From SAR202-VII-2 sp965263165 (GTDB lineage: Bacteria; Chloroflexota; Dehalococcoidia; Lucifugimonadales; SAR202-VII-2), in contig OZ253584.1 in assembly GCA_965263165.1 (NCBI GenBank), forward strand, positions 868,001 through 932,000: DNA of 64,000 bases, given 5' to 3'. Each line of letters opens with the position of its first letter. Positions within the stretch are counted from its first letter, which is position 1. Under the pieces are notes generated by a model. The model was not told where the DNA came from and made no database searches. It saw only the letters and a program-made list of their open reading frames with translations. The translations under genes and the position numbers were made by a program. Shown in pieces: positions 8,913 to 16,872 of the stretch.

Positions 8913-9989
8913 ATGGAAGGAGTGAGAGTTGTTGATGGCGACGGCCATATCTTCGAAAACGACGCGGAGCTTTTCGAGTTCTTGGATGACCCGTATAGGG
9001 GCAACAGGATCGTGCTTGCCTTCCCGTTCTTTCCTACGCTGGACGGCTATCACCGCGGCGCGCTAACGGCCCGGCGCGGGCTGTACGTCGGCGACTTTTC
9101 GGTCACGGCGAAGACATGGCTGGACTTCTTGGATCAGGTGAATGTGGAGTCCACAGTCCTCTATCCGTCCGCAGGCCTGAGCTATGGCCTCATTCAAGAT
9201 CCCGTGTGGGCGGTGGCCGTGGCCAAGGCCTACAACAACTGGCTCAGCGAGCGTTTCCAGAAGGAGAGCGACCGCCTAAGGGGCGTGGCCCTCATTCCGC
9301 TCCAGAACGTGCCGGAGGCCGTCAAAGAGCTGCGGAGGGCCGTCACCGAACTAGGCATGATAGGGGCGGTGCTGCCCGCTAACGGCGGAGACCTGGGAGT
9401 CCGCAAGCCCCTGGGCGACCCGGAGTTCTGGCCCATCTTCGAAGAGGCGGAGCGCTTGGACTGCGCCCTTGCCGTCCACGGCGCGCCGTCTCAGGGTATC
9501 GGCCTCGATTTTTTCAACCGGTTTGCCTGTTCCATGGCCCTCGAGCACCCCTTCTCGCTGATGGTCCAACTGACCAGCATGATCTTTGAAGGCGTCTTCG
9601 AGCGCTTTCCAGCGCTGCGGGTCGGTTATCTGGAAGCGGGGACGGGCTGGGTCCCCTACATGATGGATAGGCTGGACCGTCAGTACGAAGTCTCGGGGCT
9701 GGAGAAGGGTGGCCACACAGAGTTCTCCGATTGGATGAAGAAGACGCCCAGCGACTACTTCAAAGGCGGCAAATTGTTCTTTTCATGCGAGGGTGGCGAA
9801 GAAGGCCTGCGCTATGCCGTCGAGCGGCTGGGGGATGACGTACTTATCTTCGCCTCCGACTTTCCTCACGAGAACGATGCGCCGCGCTGCAAGCATGAGA
9901 TCGACGAGATGCTGGAGCGCCCTGACCTGTCGGAGGAGGCCAAGCAGAAGATACTGGTGGACAACACGGTCAGGTTCTACGGCCGCTAG
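8913..9989 (+). CDS. Amidohydrolase-2 family metal-dependent hydrolase (paralogue)
   Basis: The 358-residue protein resembles the product of 6751-7848: VVDGDGHIFENDAELFEFLDD at the start, LAVHGAPSQG with the barrel His, YLEAGTGWVPYMMDRLDR and FASDFPHENDAPRC with the metal-binding Asp. AGGAGG precedes the ATG by 9 bases. It is the last gene of the amidohydrolase-epimerase-amidohydrolase set. Its 3' end overlaps the convergent arsC-type gene by 20 bp. The substrate is unknown; the residue differences between the paralogues suggest successive or parallel substrates. Confidence 0.85.
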   Translation: MEGVRVVDGDGHIFENDAELFEFLDDPYRGNRIVLAFPFFPTLDGYHRGALTARRGLYVGDFSVTAKTWLDFLDQVNVESTVLYPSAGLSYGLIQDPVWAVAVAKAYNNWLSERFQKESDRLRGVALIPLQNVPEAVKELRRAVTELGMIGAVLPANGGDLGVRKPLGDPEFWPIFEEAERLDCALAVHGAPSQGIGLDFFNRFACSMALEHPFSLMVQLTSMIFEGVFERFPALRVGYLEAGTGWVPYMMDRLDRQYEVSGLEKGGHTEFSDWMKKTPSDYFKGGKLFFSCEGGEEGLRYAVERLGDDVLIFASDFPHENDAPRCKHEIDEMLERPDLSEEAKQKILVDNTVRFYGR

Positions 9990-10389
9990 GGTCTGGGCCG
10001 TCCAGTCTCCCCAGCAATTCCCTAACCTTTGTTTCTATCTGGTCCCGAATCTGGCGGGCCTTCTCGATCGGCTGCCCGGATGGATCTTCGAGGCCCCAGT
10101 CGTCGGCGGGGATGAATTGGGCGGGGCACGCCTCGTCGATGGCGCATCCCATCGTGAAGGCGAGGTCGGCTCTATCGACCATCTCCTGGGTGATTACCTT
10201 GGGGGTGGCGCCGGAGATGTCGATGCCTATCTCCCGCATGACTTCGGTGGCGATCGGATTCACCCGGTCGGCCAATAGGGAGCCTGCGGATTCGGCAACG
10301 GCGCGGCCATCCGCCAGGTGGTTGAATAAGGCTTCGGCCATCTGGCTCCGTCCGGCGTTGTGCACACAAACGAAGAGGACTCGCTTCAT
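9970..10389 (-). CDS. arsC: Arsenate reductase, low-molecular-weight phosphatase (ArsC) family
   Basis: I placed the start at the ATG at 10387-10389 (MKRVLFVCVHNAGRSQMAEA). CVHNAGRS is the C-x5-R phosphate-binding loop of thioredoxin-coupled ArsC, which reduces arsenate to arsenite. The 139-residue length and the later GCAIDEACP and DDWGLEDPSG, matching the redox cysteines and catalytic Asp of this family, fit arsenate reductase rather than protein tyrosine phosphatase. It lies downstream of an aquaporin on the same strand (75 bp apart), the pair known from AqpS-ArsC arsenic detoxification, and behind the pst-phoU genes. No arsR is visible nearby. Confidence 0.9.
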   Translation of the reverse strand: MKRVLFVCVHNAGRSQMAEALFNHLADGRAVAESAGSLLADRVNPIATEVMREIGIDISGATPKVITQEMVDRADLAFTMGCAIDEACPAQFIPADDWGLEDPSGQPIEKARQIRDQIETKVRELLGRLDGPDPSGRRT

Positions 10390-10464
10390 AGCTCCTGACT
10401 CCCCGACTGGCAATGAGAGGACTGTGGAGCTTGCCCCTCATCCCCCTGCCGGATGCCGCGCCCG

Positions 10465-11148
10465 TTATGACGGCGGGGTATGACGATTCGGCTCGGCGGC
10501 GGTGGTTGAGTGTTGGCCTCCGCGCAGCCAACGATAGAACACCGCCCCGCCGCTGGCGCCCATGAGCGGTCCGGCCCAGCAGAGCCAGTGGCCGTTCCAC
10601 GTCCAAGCAACGAGGGCCGGTCCGAGCGAGCGGGCCGGATTCATGGAGGCTCCGGATATTGGCCCGCCGACGATGGCCTCAAGCCCCACGGTTGCCCCTA
10701 TGGCCAGGGCTGCCGCTTGTCCCACCGCCCTTACATCGGTGGCGACGGCCATGATGACGAGCATGAGGAAGAAGGTCAATATGATTTCCATGCCGAGGGC
10801 CTGTCCGGCGCTGCCGGCGGGAACGGTTGCCCCCATGTCGGCGATGCGGCCGAGCAGCGCCCAGAGCGTCAGGCTTGCCGTCGCGGCGCCGGCGAGCTGG
10901 GCGCTCCAGTAGAGCGGTACGTCCTTCCAGGGGAAGTGGCGGGAGAGGGCGAAGGCCAACGTTACGGCAGGATTGATGTGTGCGCCGGAGATGTGGCCCA
11001 CGGCGTAGATCATCACCGCCACGATGAGCCCGAAGGCCATCGAGACACCGAGGTGGGAAAGCCGGCCATCAAAGAGTTCGTTGACCATGATGGCGCCGGT
11101 GCCGACGAACACCAGGCCAAAGGTCCCCACGGCCTCGGCGGCGCGCAA
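10465..11148 (-). CDS. MIP-family channel (aquaporin/AqpS-like)
   Basis: The 227-residue integral membrane protein has the two NPA boxes of the MIP family: GAHINPAVTLAFAL near residue 60 and GASMNPARSLGPALV near residue 167, between six hydrophobic helices. The start appears to be a TTG at 11146-11148 preceded by GAGG; no ATG or GTG exists before the upstream in-frame stop. In AqpS-type systems the channel exports arsenite produced by ArsC, and arsC follows here. It may also simply conduct water or glycerol. The gene follows phoU by 93 bp on the same strand, so it may be transcribed with the phosphate genes. Confidence 0.88.
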   Translation of the reverse strand: MRAAEAVGTFGLVFVGTGAIMVNELFDGRLSHLGVSMAFGLIVAVMIYAVGHISGAHINPAVTLAFALSRHFPWKDVPLYWSAQLAGAATASLTLWALLGRIADMGATVPAGSAGQALGMEIILTFFLMLVIMAVATDVRAVGQAAALAIGATVGLEAIVGGPISGASMNPARSLGPALVAWTWNGHWLCWAGPLMGASGGAVFYRWLRGGQHSTTAAEPNRHTPPS

Positions 11149-11241
11149 CGCCTCAAATAGCCGGGATGGCGTTGATGGGCAGGTCTTGCTCGACTTGAAG
11201 GGTTGTGTTCACGGAGTTCGGAGCTTCGCGGAAGGGGCTGC

Positions 11242-11907
11242 CTAGTATTTGGAGACGTTGATCTCCATGAGCCTACCCGTGACCAGGAAGATCACCCGCT
11301 CGGCGATGTTGGTGGCCCGGTCGGCGACGCGTTCGAGGTCGTGGGCAATCCATAGCAGGTAGGTGGCCCTCTGAATGGTCTTGGGGTCCTGGATCATGAA
11401 CACGAGCAACTCCCGGTAGACCTGGTCATACAGGGCGTCGATCTCGTCGTCGTCGTTGCAGATTTGGAGAGCGAGGTCCACGTCCCTGTTCACGAGGGCG
11501 TCGAGGCTGCGGCGGAGCATGGCCGTGGCCATATCAGCCATGCGAGGGATGTCTATGAGGGGCTTGATAGTGGGTTGGTCGCCCATCATGAGGCTGATCT
11601 TGGCGATGCCTTCGCCATAATCTCCCATGCGCTCGAGCTCGACCGCAATGTGGAGCACGGCGATGAGGATTCTGAGGTCGCCGGCCAGGGGCTGCTGCGT
11701 GGCGATGATCTCGACGCAGCGCTCCTCCAACTCGAAGCGCTTTCGGTCGATGATGTCGTCCTCGTCAACGATCTGCTGCGACAGCGCGAGGTCGCGGCGT
11801 TTGAGGGCGTCCACGGCCCTAACGACGGCCTGCTCCACCATGCTGCCCAACTCCAGAAGTTCATCCTGGAGGCTGGCCAAGGCGTTGTCGAACTCTGTCC
11901 TAACCAT
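11242..11907 (-). CDS. phoU: Phosphate signalling complex protein PhoU
   Basis: The 221-residue all-helical protein has the duplicated PhoU three-helix repeat: LLELGSMVEQAVVRAVDAL in the first half and DMATAMLRRSLDALVNRDVD in the second. The metal-binding patterns E-x3-D-Y-G-E (ERMGDYGEG) and E-R-V-A-D-R-A-T-N (residues about 195-203) are present. PhoU links the state of PstSCAB to the sensor kinase PhoR and keeps the Pho regulon off when phosphate is plentiful. It starts 9 bp after pstB. Confidence 0.95.
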   Translation of the reverse strand: MVRTEFDNALASLQDELLELGSMVEQAVVRAVDALKRRDLALSQQIVDEDDIIDRKRFELEERCVEIIATQQPLAGDLRILIAVLHIAVELERMGDYGEGIAKISLMMGDQPTIKPLIDIPRMADMATAMLRRSLDALVNRDVDLALQICNDDDEIDALYDQVYRELLVFMIQDPKTIQRATYLLWIAHDLERVADRATNIAERVIFLVTGRLMEINVSKY

Positions 11908-11916
11908 GGGGTCCTC

Positions 11917-12684
11917 CTAGCTAAAGCGGCCGGTAATGTAGGCCTCGGTGCGTTCTTCCTTGGGGTTGGTGAATATCTGGGACGTGGGGCCATACTCGAC
12001 GAGGTATCCGCTACGGCTTTCCGAAACCATGAGGAAGGCCGTGAAGTCGGAGACCCGAGCGGCCTGCTGCATGTTGTGCGTAACGATGATGATGGTCACC
12101 TCCGGCGCCAGCTCGCGTATGAGGTCTTCGATGGCCAGGGTGGCGATGGGGTCGAGGGCGGAGGCGGGCTCGTCCATCAGAACGATCTCCGGCTCGACGG
12201 CCAGTGCCCGGGCTATGCAGAGGCGCTGCTGTTGGCCGCCGGAGAGTTGGAAGGCGCTGTGGCCCAGGCGGTCCTTGACCTCGTCCCATAGGGCAGCCCG
12301 GCGCAGGGACCGCTCTACGGCCTCATCGACATTGCCGAGGTAACCGTTGACCTTCAATCCGAAGGCTACGTTCTGATAGATGGACTTGGGAAAGGGGTTG
12401 GGTTTCTGGAACACCATGCCGATGCGAGACCTGATTTCGGTGGGGTCTACGGAGGGGTCGTAGAGGTTGGCCCCTCCGAACATGATCCGCCCACCCACTC
12501 TAGCTCCGGGGATCAGCTCGTTCATGCGGTTGAAGCAACGGAGCAAGGTGCTCTTGCCACACCCCGAAGGCCCGATGAGAGCGGTCACCTGATTCTTCTC
12601 CACTTCCAGGTTGATGTCTGTCAAGGCTTGGAAGCTCCCATACCAAACGTTGACGTTGCGGGCGCTGATGGCGTTTTCTGACAC
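11917..12684 (-). CDS. pstB: Phosphate ABC transporter ATP-binding protein
   Basis: The 255-residue ATPase shows Walker A GPSGCGKSTLLRC, the PstB-typical FNRMNELIPGARVGGRIMF, the Q-loop FQKPNPFPKSIYQNVAFGL, signature LSGGQQQRLCIARALA and Walker B IVLMDEPASALDP. These place it firmly in PstB. It energises phosphate import through PstC and PstA. The start is 3 bp after the pstA stop, indicating translational coupling. Confidence 0.97.
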   Translation of the reverse strand: MSENAISARNVNVWYGSFQALTDINLEVEKNQVTALIGPSGCGKSTLLRCFNRMNELIPGARVGGRIMFGGANLYDPSVDPTEIRSRIGMVFQKPNPFPKSIYQNVAFGLKVNGYLGNVDEAVERSLRRAALWDEVKDRLGHSAFQLSGGQQQRLCIARALAVEPEIVLMDEPASALDPIATLAIEDLIRELAPEVTIIIVTHNMQQAARVSDFTAFLMVSESRSGYLVEYGPTSQIFTNPKEERTEAYITGRFS

Positions 12685-12687
12685 GCT

Positions 12688-13569
12688 TTACTCCTCCGAC
12701 TTGGTCTGGAAGCGGTTGCGCACGTAGATTGCCACCGCATTCATGGACAGGAGAATGATGAGTAGCACGATGATGCCGGCGGCGGCGAGGCTCCGGAAGT
12801 CGTCAGAGAACCGGGTAGTCCAGTTGAAGATCTGGATGGGAAGGACGGTGAACCGGTCCAATGGGCTGCTGGGTACGAAGGTGAGATAGACCAGGGCGCT
12901 GATGGCGATGACCGGGGCTGCCTCACCGATGGCCCGGGACATGGCCAGGATCACACCGGTGAGTATGCCGGGCATGGATGAGGGAAGCACGACGCCGCGC
13001 ACGACCTGCCAGGGCGTGGCGCCGAGCGCGTAGGCAGCCTGGCGGTAGGTGTCGGGGACGGCTCGGATGGCTTCGCGAGAGGCCAGGATGACGATGGGAA
13101 GAACGAGCAAGGCTAGTGTCATTGAGCCGGCGAGCAGGCTGCGGCCCAGACTCATCCAGGACACGAAGAGGGCGATGCCCAGAAGTCCGTAGACGATGGA
13201 TGGAACCCCCGCCAGGTTGGAGATGTTGATTTCGATGAAGCGGGTGAACCAGTTCTTGGGGGCAAACTCCTCTAGATAGATGGCGGCGCCCACGCCGACG
13301 GGAACCGTCAAGCTGGCCGTCAGCACCATGAGATAGACGGTGCCGGCCATGGCTGCGAGGACCCCTGCTTCCCCTTCGTGCCGGGAGGGATAGCTGGTGA
13401 GGAAGTGCCAGTTGAACCACGGCACGCCCTCTATGAGGACCTGCGCTATGAGGATGACGAGGCCAGTAATTCCTACGAGCACGGCGCCCAGGAACAGGAC
13501 GTAGAAGGCAATGCCGGTTGCCTTGCGCAACCTCAGCCTCGGGTTGAATAGGGTTGTTTGCCGTTCCAT
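12688..13569 (-). CDS. pstA: Phosphate ABC transporter permease PstA
   Basis: The 293-residue protein has six predicted membrane helices and the PstA/PstC permease motif around EAIRAVPDTYRQAAYALGAT, the EAA loop that docks on PstB, followed by VILAMSRAIGEAAPVIAIS. AGGAG 10 bases upstream supports the ATG at 13569. It forms the inner-membrane channel with PstC. The gene lies between pstC and pstB. Confidence 0.95.
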   Translation of the reverse strand: MERQTTLFNPRLRLRKATGIAFYVLFLGAVLVGITGLVILIAQVLIEGVPWFNWHFLTSYPSRHEGEAGVLAAMAGTVYLMVLTASLTVPVGVGAAIYLEEFAPKNWFTRFIEINISNLAGVPSIVYGLLGIALFVSWMSLGRSLLAGSMTLALLVLPIVILASREAIRAVPDTYRQAAYALGATPWQVVRGVVLPSSMPGILTGVILAMSRAIGEAAPVIAISALVYLTFVPSSPLDRFTVLPIQIFNWTTRFSDDFRSLAAAGIIVLLIILLSMNAVAIYVRNRFQTKSEE

Positions 13570-13625
13570 CTCAGGCTCCTGACGCGTCCTGCGTCCGGCT
13601 TGTCTCGCGTTGACGGCGCGACGGG

Positions 13626-14606
13626 CTAATAGTGCTCACGCCACCTCCGCACCACGAAGTGGCCCAGCAGGTTCATGGCGAAGGTCATCATGAAGAGGAG
13701 CGTCCCTACGGCAAAGATGGTGCGGAACTCCAGAGACCCGTGGACGGCCTCCCCAAGGGACGCCTGGACGATATAGGCGGTCATGGTCTGGATGCTCTCC
13801 AGGGGATTAAAGGTCATTTTGGGTGTGGCCCCGGCGGCAATGGTGACCAACATGGTCTCGCCGATGGCGCGGGAGATAGCGAGGATGAATGCGGCGACGA
13901 TGCCCGACAGCGCCGCGGGAACGACCACCCGCAGCGATACCTGGATGCGCGTCGCTCCCAGAGCGTAGGCGCCCTCCCGCAGGGAGCGGGGGACGGCCAG
14001 CATGGCGTCCTCGCTGAGGGAAGAGACCATTGGCACGATCATCAAGCCGAGCACGAGCCCGGCGCTGAGGGCGTTGAACACAATGAGGTAGTGGTTGAAG
14101 ACGCTTTCGATGACGGTCTGGATGATCGGGGCAACGAAGGTGAGCGCGAAGTACCCGTAGACGACCGTGGGAACGCCAGCCAGGATTTCCAGGATGGGCT
14201 TGATGGTCCGACGCACCCGGTCCGGGGCGTACTCGGCCAGGAAGATGGCAGTGAAGAGGCCGACCGGCAGCGCCACGGCGGCGGCCACGACCGTCACAAG
14301 CAGTGTGCCCATGACCAAGGGCAGCACCCCGAAGGACTGGTACTGGTCCGGCGCCCGAGGGGCCCAGTTGGAGCCGACAAGGAAGTCCCAGAAGTAGACG
14401 CCGAGGTCTGCCGCGTCTATGAAGAAGCCGACGGCCTCGGTGAGAAGCGTGAAGAGGATGCCGACGGTGGTGAGGATGGAGACAAGGGCGCAGAGGAAGA
14501 AGATCCTCCTGATGAGGGTCTCCTGAAGGGCGGCGCTCCGCCTGCCGCGACGCCGGAAGCCTGGCGCGCCGGGAACCGCGGGAGTCGACGATGCGCCTGC
14601 TTGCAC
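13626..14606 (-). CDS. pstC: Phosphate ABC transporter permease PstC
   Basis: The permease has about six membrane helices and the EAA-type loop SLREGAYALGATRIQVSLR, followed by AFILAISRAIGETMLVTIAAG. I chose the GTG at 14604-14606 because AGGAG sits 8 bases before it; another GTG three codons earlier overlaps that ribosome site. The Ala/Arg-rich N-terminus is cytoplasmic. A Pho-box-like array and a strong hairpin separate it from pstS, so pstCAB-phoU may have their own regulated promoter as well as read-through from pstS. Confidence 0.94.
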   Translation of the reverse strand: MQAGASSTPAVPGAPGFRRRGRRSAALQETLIRRIFFLCALVSILTTVGILFTLLTEAVGFFIDAADLGVYFWDFLVGSNWAPRAPDQYQSFGVLPLVMGTLLVTVVAAAVALPVGLFTAIFLAEYAPDRVRRTIKPILEILAGVPTVVYGYFALTFVAPIIQTVIESVFNHYLIVFNALSAGLVLGLMIVPMVSSLSEDAMLAVPRSLREGAYALGATRIQVSLRVVVPAALSGIVAAFILAISRAIGETMLVTIAAGATPKMTFNPLESIQTMTAYIVQASLGEAVHGSLEFRTIFAVGTLLFMMTFAMNLLGHFVVRRWREHY

Positions 14607-14819
14607 TAACTGCACTCCTGATTATTGTCAGCCGGCGCGAAGGCCGGCCCGCCCAAACGCTTCGGTGATGGCCTCAGAGTTGGACCCATCCACATCAATG
14701 GCGGCGCCCATGCATACCGCGACCCAGGGGTTCAGGCGAGGCTCGTTCGATGGCAACTTGCCGATGGCTCTCCTGCCCAATGCTGAGGACAGTCTAAAAG
14801 GCCATCTGCAATGGAAATG

Positions 14820-14855
14820 TTACCGGAGTGTTAGGGAGCGGTTAACGATCTATTA
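14820..14855 (-). promoter_or_regulatory. Pho-box-like array of four 11-bp repeats upstream of pstC
   Basis: On the plus strand TTA occurs at 14820, 14831, 14842 and 14853, exactly 11 bp apart. Read in the direction of pstC this gives TTAATA, TTAACC, CTAACA and GTAACA, each followed by five bases. This matches the TTAACA-type direct repeats bound by PhoP in Gram-positive bacteria and the 11-bp periodicity of Pho boxes generally. It lies about 210 bp before pstC and after pstS. I cannot place a convincing -10 element. Confidence 0.75.
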
Positions 14856-14891
14856 AGGAGGTTTCGCGTTCACCCGCGTCTGCTCCCCCAC

Positions 14892-14923
14892 AGCCAAGGG
14901 CGGCGGTATCGCCGCCCTTGGCT
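14892..14923 (-). terminator. 13-bp perfect hairpin after pstS
   Basis: AGCCAAGGGCGGC (14892-14904) pairs perfectly with GCCGCCCTTGGCT (14911-14923) around a 6-base loop, 31 bp beyond the pstS stop. No T-run follows on the minus strand. It is well placed to stabilise the pstS message or to attenuate read-through into pstC, giving more binding protein than permease. Confidence 0.6.
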
Positions 14924-14953
14924 GGTCCCGGGGTGTTTAGTTCGCTGGTTGGC

Positions 14954-15901
14954 TTACTGGAGCTTGGCTTTGTTTCCGGCGTACACGCTGGCTGATTCCG
15001 GCACATAGCCGACCTCGGCGGAGAGGGTGGCGCCAACCTCCATGTAGAACTCGACGAAGGCCCTGACCTCCGGCCGCTTGAGAGATTCGGTGTTCACGTA
15101 GATGAACAGCGGGCGGGACAGGGGAGTGTACTGGCCAGCCTCAATAGTCTCGGGGGTGGGGACGACGCAGCCATCGCCGCTGTCCACGCCTACAACCTTC
15201 AGCCTGTTGGTGTTCTCCAGGTAGTAGGCGTAGCCGAAGTAACCCAGGGAGTTACGGTCGCCGGAGATGCCCTGAACCAGGACGTTGTCATCAGCGGAGG
15301 CGGTGTAGTCCGGGCGGCTCAGCTGGGCCTTGCCCATGATCTCCTCGGTGAAGAAGTCGAAGGTGCCGGAGTCGGTGTCCGGGCCGTAGAGCCGGATGGG
15401 CTGGTCGGGCCAGTCGGAGCGGACCTGGTTCCAGGTGTTGACGCTGGAGCCAGGCTCCCAGATCATCTTGAGCTCGCCGGTGGTCAAGCAGGACGCGAAG
15501 TCGTTGTCGGGGTTGACGATGACGGAGAGGCCGTCGGTGCCGACCTTGAGTTCCAGGAATTCGATGCCGTTGGCTGCGGCTGCTTCGGCCTCCGCGTCCT
15601 CGATGGGGCGGGAGGCGTTGGAGATGTCGGTTTCGCCGACGGTGAAGCGCTTGAAGCCGCCGCCGGTGCCGGAGACGCCGACGTTGACGCGAACGTCGGG
15701 GCTGACCTTGCCGAACTCCTCGGCGACGGCCTCAGAGATGGGGAAGACAGTGCTGGAGCCGTCGATCTCAATGGTGCCGGTCAGTCCCGGAACCGAGGCG
15801 GTGGGATCCGAACTGCATGCAGCCGCGATGACGATCAGGGCGGTCGCCGTTGCCCCCCAGAGGGCAGAGTTCTTCAAGATCCTACCCATACCTATGCTCA
15901 T
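14954..15901 (-). CDS. pstS: Phosphate-binding lipoprotein PstS
   Basis: The ATG at 15899-15901 follows GGAGGAACGAAG. The 315-residue precursor has a lipoprotein signal (LIVIAAACSSDP, Cys near residue 27). The mature part begins GTIEIDGSSTVFPISEAVAE, the PstS phosphate loop, followed by GVSGTGGGFKRFTVGETDIS and YGPDTDSGTFDFFTEEIMG, all phosphate-contacting segments of the family. It would capture phosphate outside the membrane and deliver it to PstCA. An imperfect GC-rich hairpin (15941-15959) lies in the leader. Confidence 0.96.
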   Translation of the reverse strand: MSIGMGRILKNSALWGATATALIVIAAACSSDPTASVPGLTGTIEIDGSSTVFPISEAVAEEFGKVSPDVRVNVGVSGTGGGFKRFTVGETDISNASRPIEDAEAEAAAANGIEFLELKVGTDGLSVIVNPDNDFASCLTTGELKMIWEPGSSVNTWNQVRSDWPDQPIRLYGPDTDSGTFDFFTEEIMGKAQLSRPDYTASADDNVLVQGISGDRNSLGYFGYAYYLENTNRLKVVGVDSGDGCVVPTPETIEAGQYTPLSRPLFIYVNTESLKRPEVRAFVEFYMEVGATLSAEVGYVPESASVYAGNKAKLQ

Positions 15902-16011
15902 CTTCGTTCCTCCTTCATTTGGGGTCTTGGTTGTCGGAGGCTGGGGGGGCGCCCAGCCTAGAGATAGGGGTTGTCCAGGAAAGCGTCGTGTTCGGCGAGG
16001 GCATCCCCGCA

Positions 16012-16122
16012 CTAGGGGCATCGGCGGTAATACGCGCCCGCGTAGACATAGGGGCCTGAAAGGAAGGTGACCTCCCTAGTCGTTTCCAACTTCCCCCCGC
16101 AGTATCGACAGGTCGCCGTCAT
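16012..16122 (-). CDS. Possible 36-aa Cys-rich small protein
   Basis: An open frame from the ATG at 16120-16122 encodes MTATCRYCGGKLETTREVTF and ends YYRRCP. CRYCGGKLE resembles the first knuckle of a zinc ribbon, and a lone Cys is next to the C-terminus. It overlaps the end of the MgsA-like gene by 47 bp in another frame and sits before pstS. I list it because of the knuckle motif and the long stop-free frame, but it could be chance. Confidence 0.35.
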   Translation of the reverse strand: MTATCRYCGGKLETTREVTFLSGPYVYAGAYYRRCP

Positions 16123-16699
16123 TCCAGCCCAGGGGAAGAGAGTCTGAAGCGTCCGCCTGGCCGCTCGTTTCCAGCGGTTCTCCTTGAGCGGTCGCTCCGG
16201 AGACTGGGGAGACGCCTTGCCGGTTCCAGTAGTCATCGCTCTCGTCCTCGTTAAGAGGTTCTGAGGTGCCGAGGAGCCGGTCCTCGCTCAAACCGGCCAA
16301 GTGACTGAGCACGGCCTCAGCGGTAGCCCGGTTGCCGGCAAAGGCGATGTTGCGGGTGTCGCACGCCCTGAGCAGCGCCGCGGCGTCCGGCAGCCACTGG
16401 CCGTTTGGGTTGCCCAAATGGATGACTGCGTCCGCCAGGCCATCCACCACCAGGGAAGCGACCTGGAGCTCTCCGCCCATGCCGGGAGCGTGCAACAGAT
16501 TGATGGAAAACCCACTCTTCAAGGCCGTCTCGATGCTGTCGCCGCGGGCCGCGACCAAGCTGCATTCCAAGAGGAATTCGGTGTACTCCCGCATGAGAGC
16601 CAGGAGGTCTTCCTTCATCTCGTCATGGGCGACGAGGGCTATCGTAGGGGTGGGCCTTTGGGTCAGGGGCGGTTGGTTGGAATAGTTCATGAGGGCCAT
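16076..16699 (-). CDS. Diverged methylglyoxal synthase-like protein
   Basis: Residues about 17-135 align by eye with MgsA: IALVAHDEMKEDLLALMREY (MgsA IALVAHD with His19/Asp20), GMGGELQVASLVVDGLADAV (MgsA MGGDQQVGALI) and PDAAALLRACDTRNIAFAGN (MgsA PDVKALLR...NIPVATN). The base Asp71 is Glu here, Asp91 is Asn (LGNPNG) and His98 appears lost, so the classic reaction (DHAP to methylglyoxal plus phosphate) is doubtful. A C-terminal tail of about 70 acidic, probably disordered residues is extra. It is upstream of pstS, and its own upstream region has five Pho-type repeats, so phosphate starvation probably controls it. A second ATG at codon 4 is a possible start. Confidence 0.75.
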   Translation of the reverse strand: MALMNYSNQPPLTQRPTPTIALVAHDEMKEDLLALMREYTEFLLECSLVAARGDSIETALKSGFSINLLHAPGMGGELQVASLVVDGLADAVIHLGNPNGQWLPDAAALLRACDTRNIAFAGNRATAEAVLSHLAGLSEDRLLGTSEPLNEDESDDYWNRQGVSPVSGATAQGEPLETSGQADASDSLPLGWNDGDLSILRGEVGND

Positions 16700-16742
16700 C
16701 TCTTTGCTGCCCTCAGGGTAGCGTCCAGAAGTGAACCATCCG

Positions 16743-16789
16743 TTACGGGATCATTAGCGGACTGTTAAGAGGAGGTTAGGAGAATGCTA
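16743..16789 (-). promoter_or_regulatory. Pho-box-like array of five 11-bp repeats upstream of the MgsA-like gene and pstS
   Basis: On the plus strand TTA occurs at 16743, 16754, 16765 and 16776, and CTA at 16787, all exactly 11 bp apart. In the direction of transcription the cores read TTAGCA, CTAACC, TTAACA, CTAATG and GTAACG. Same spacing and core as the array before pstC. The MgsA-like start codon is 44 bp downstream. Confidence 0.8.
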
Positions 16790-16812
16790 AGAGGAGAGTC
16801 TGGCGGCTACGC

Positions 16813-16853
16813 GGGAAGGGGCGGCTCGCCGTTGCGGCGAGCCGCCCCTTCCC
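16813..16853 (-). terminator. 19-bp perfect hairpin after acs
   Basis: Bases 16813-16831 pair without mismatch with 16835-16853 around a TTG loop; the core is GGGCGGCTCGCCG against CGGCGAGCCGCCC. It begins 19 bp after the acs stop and ends 23 bp before the Pho array of the next gene. There is no T-run, but the stem is strong enough to insulate the Pho-controlled genes from acs transcription. Confidence 0.65.
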
Positions 16854-16872
16854 TGCTTGCCCAAGATTGGGG

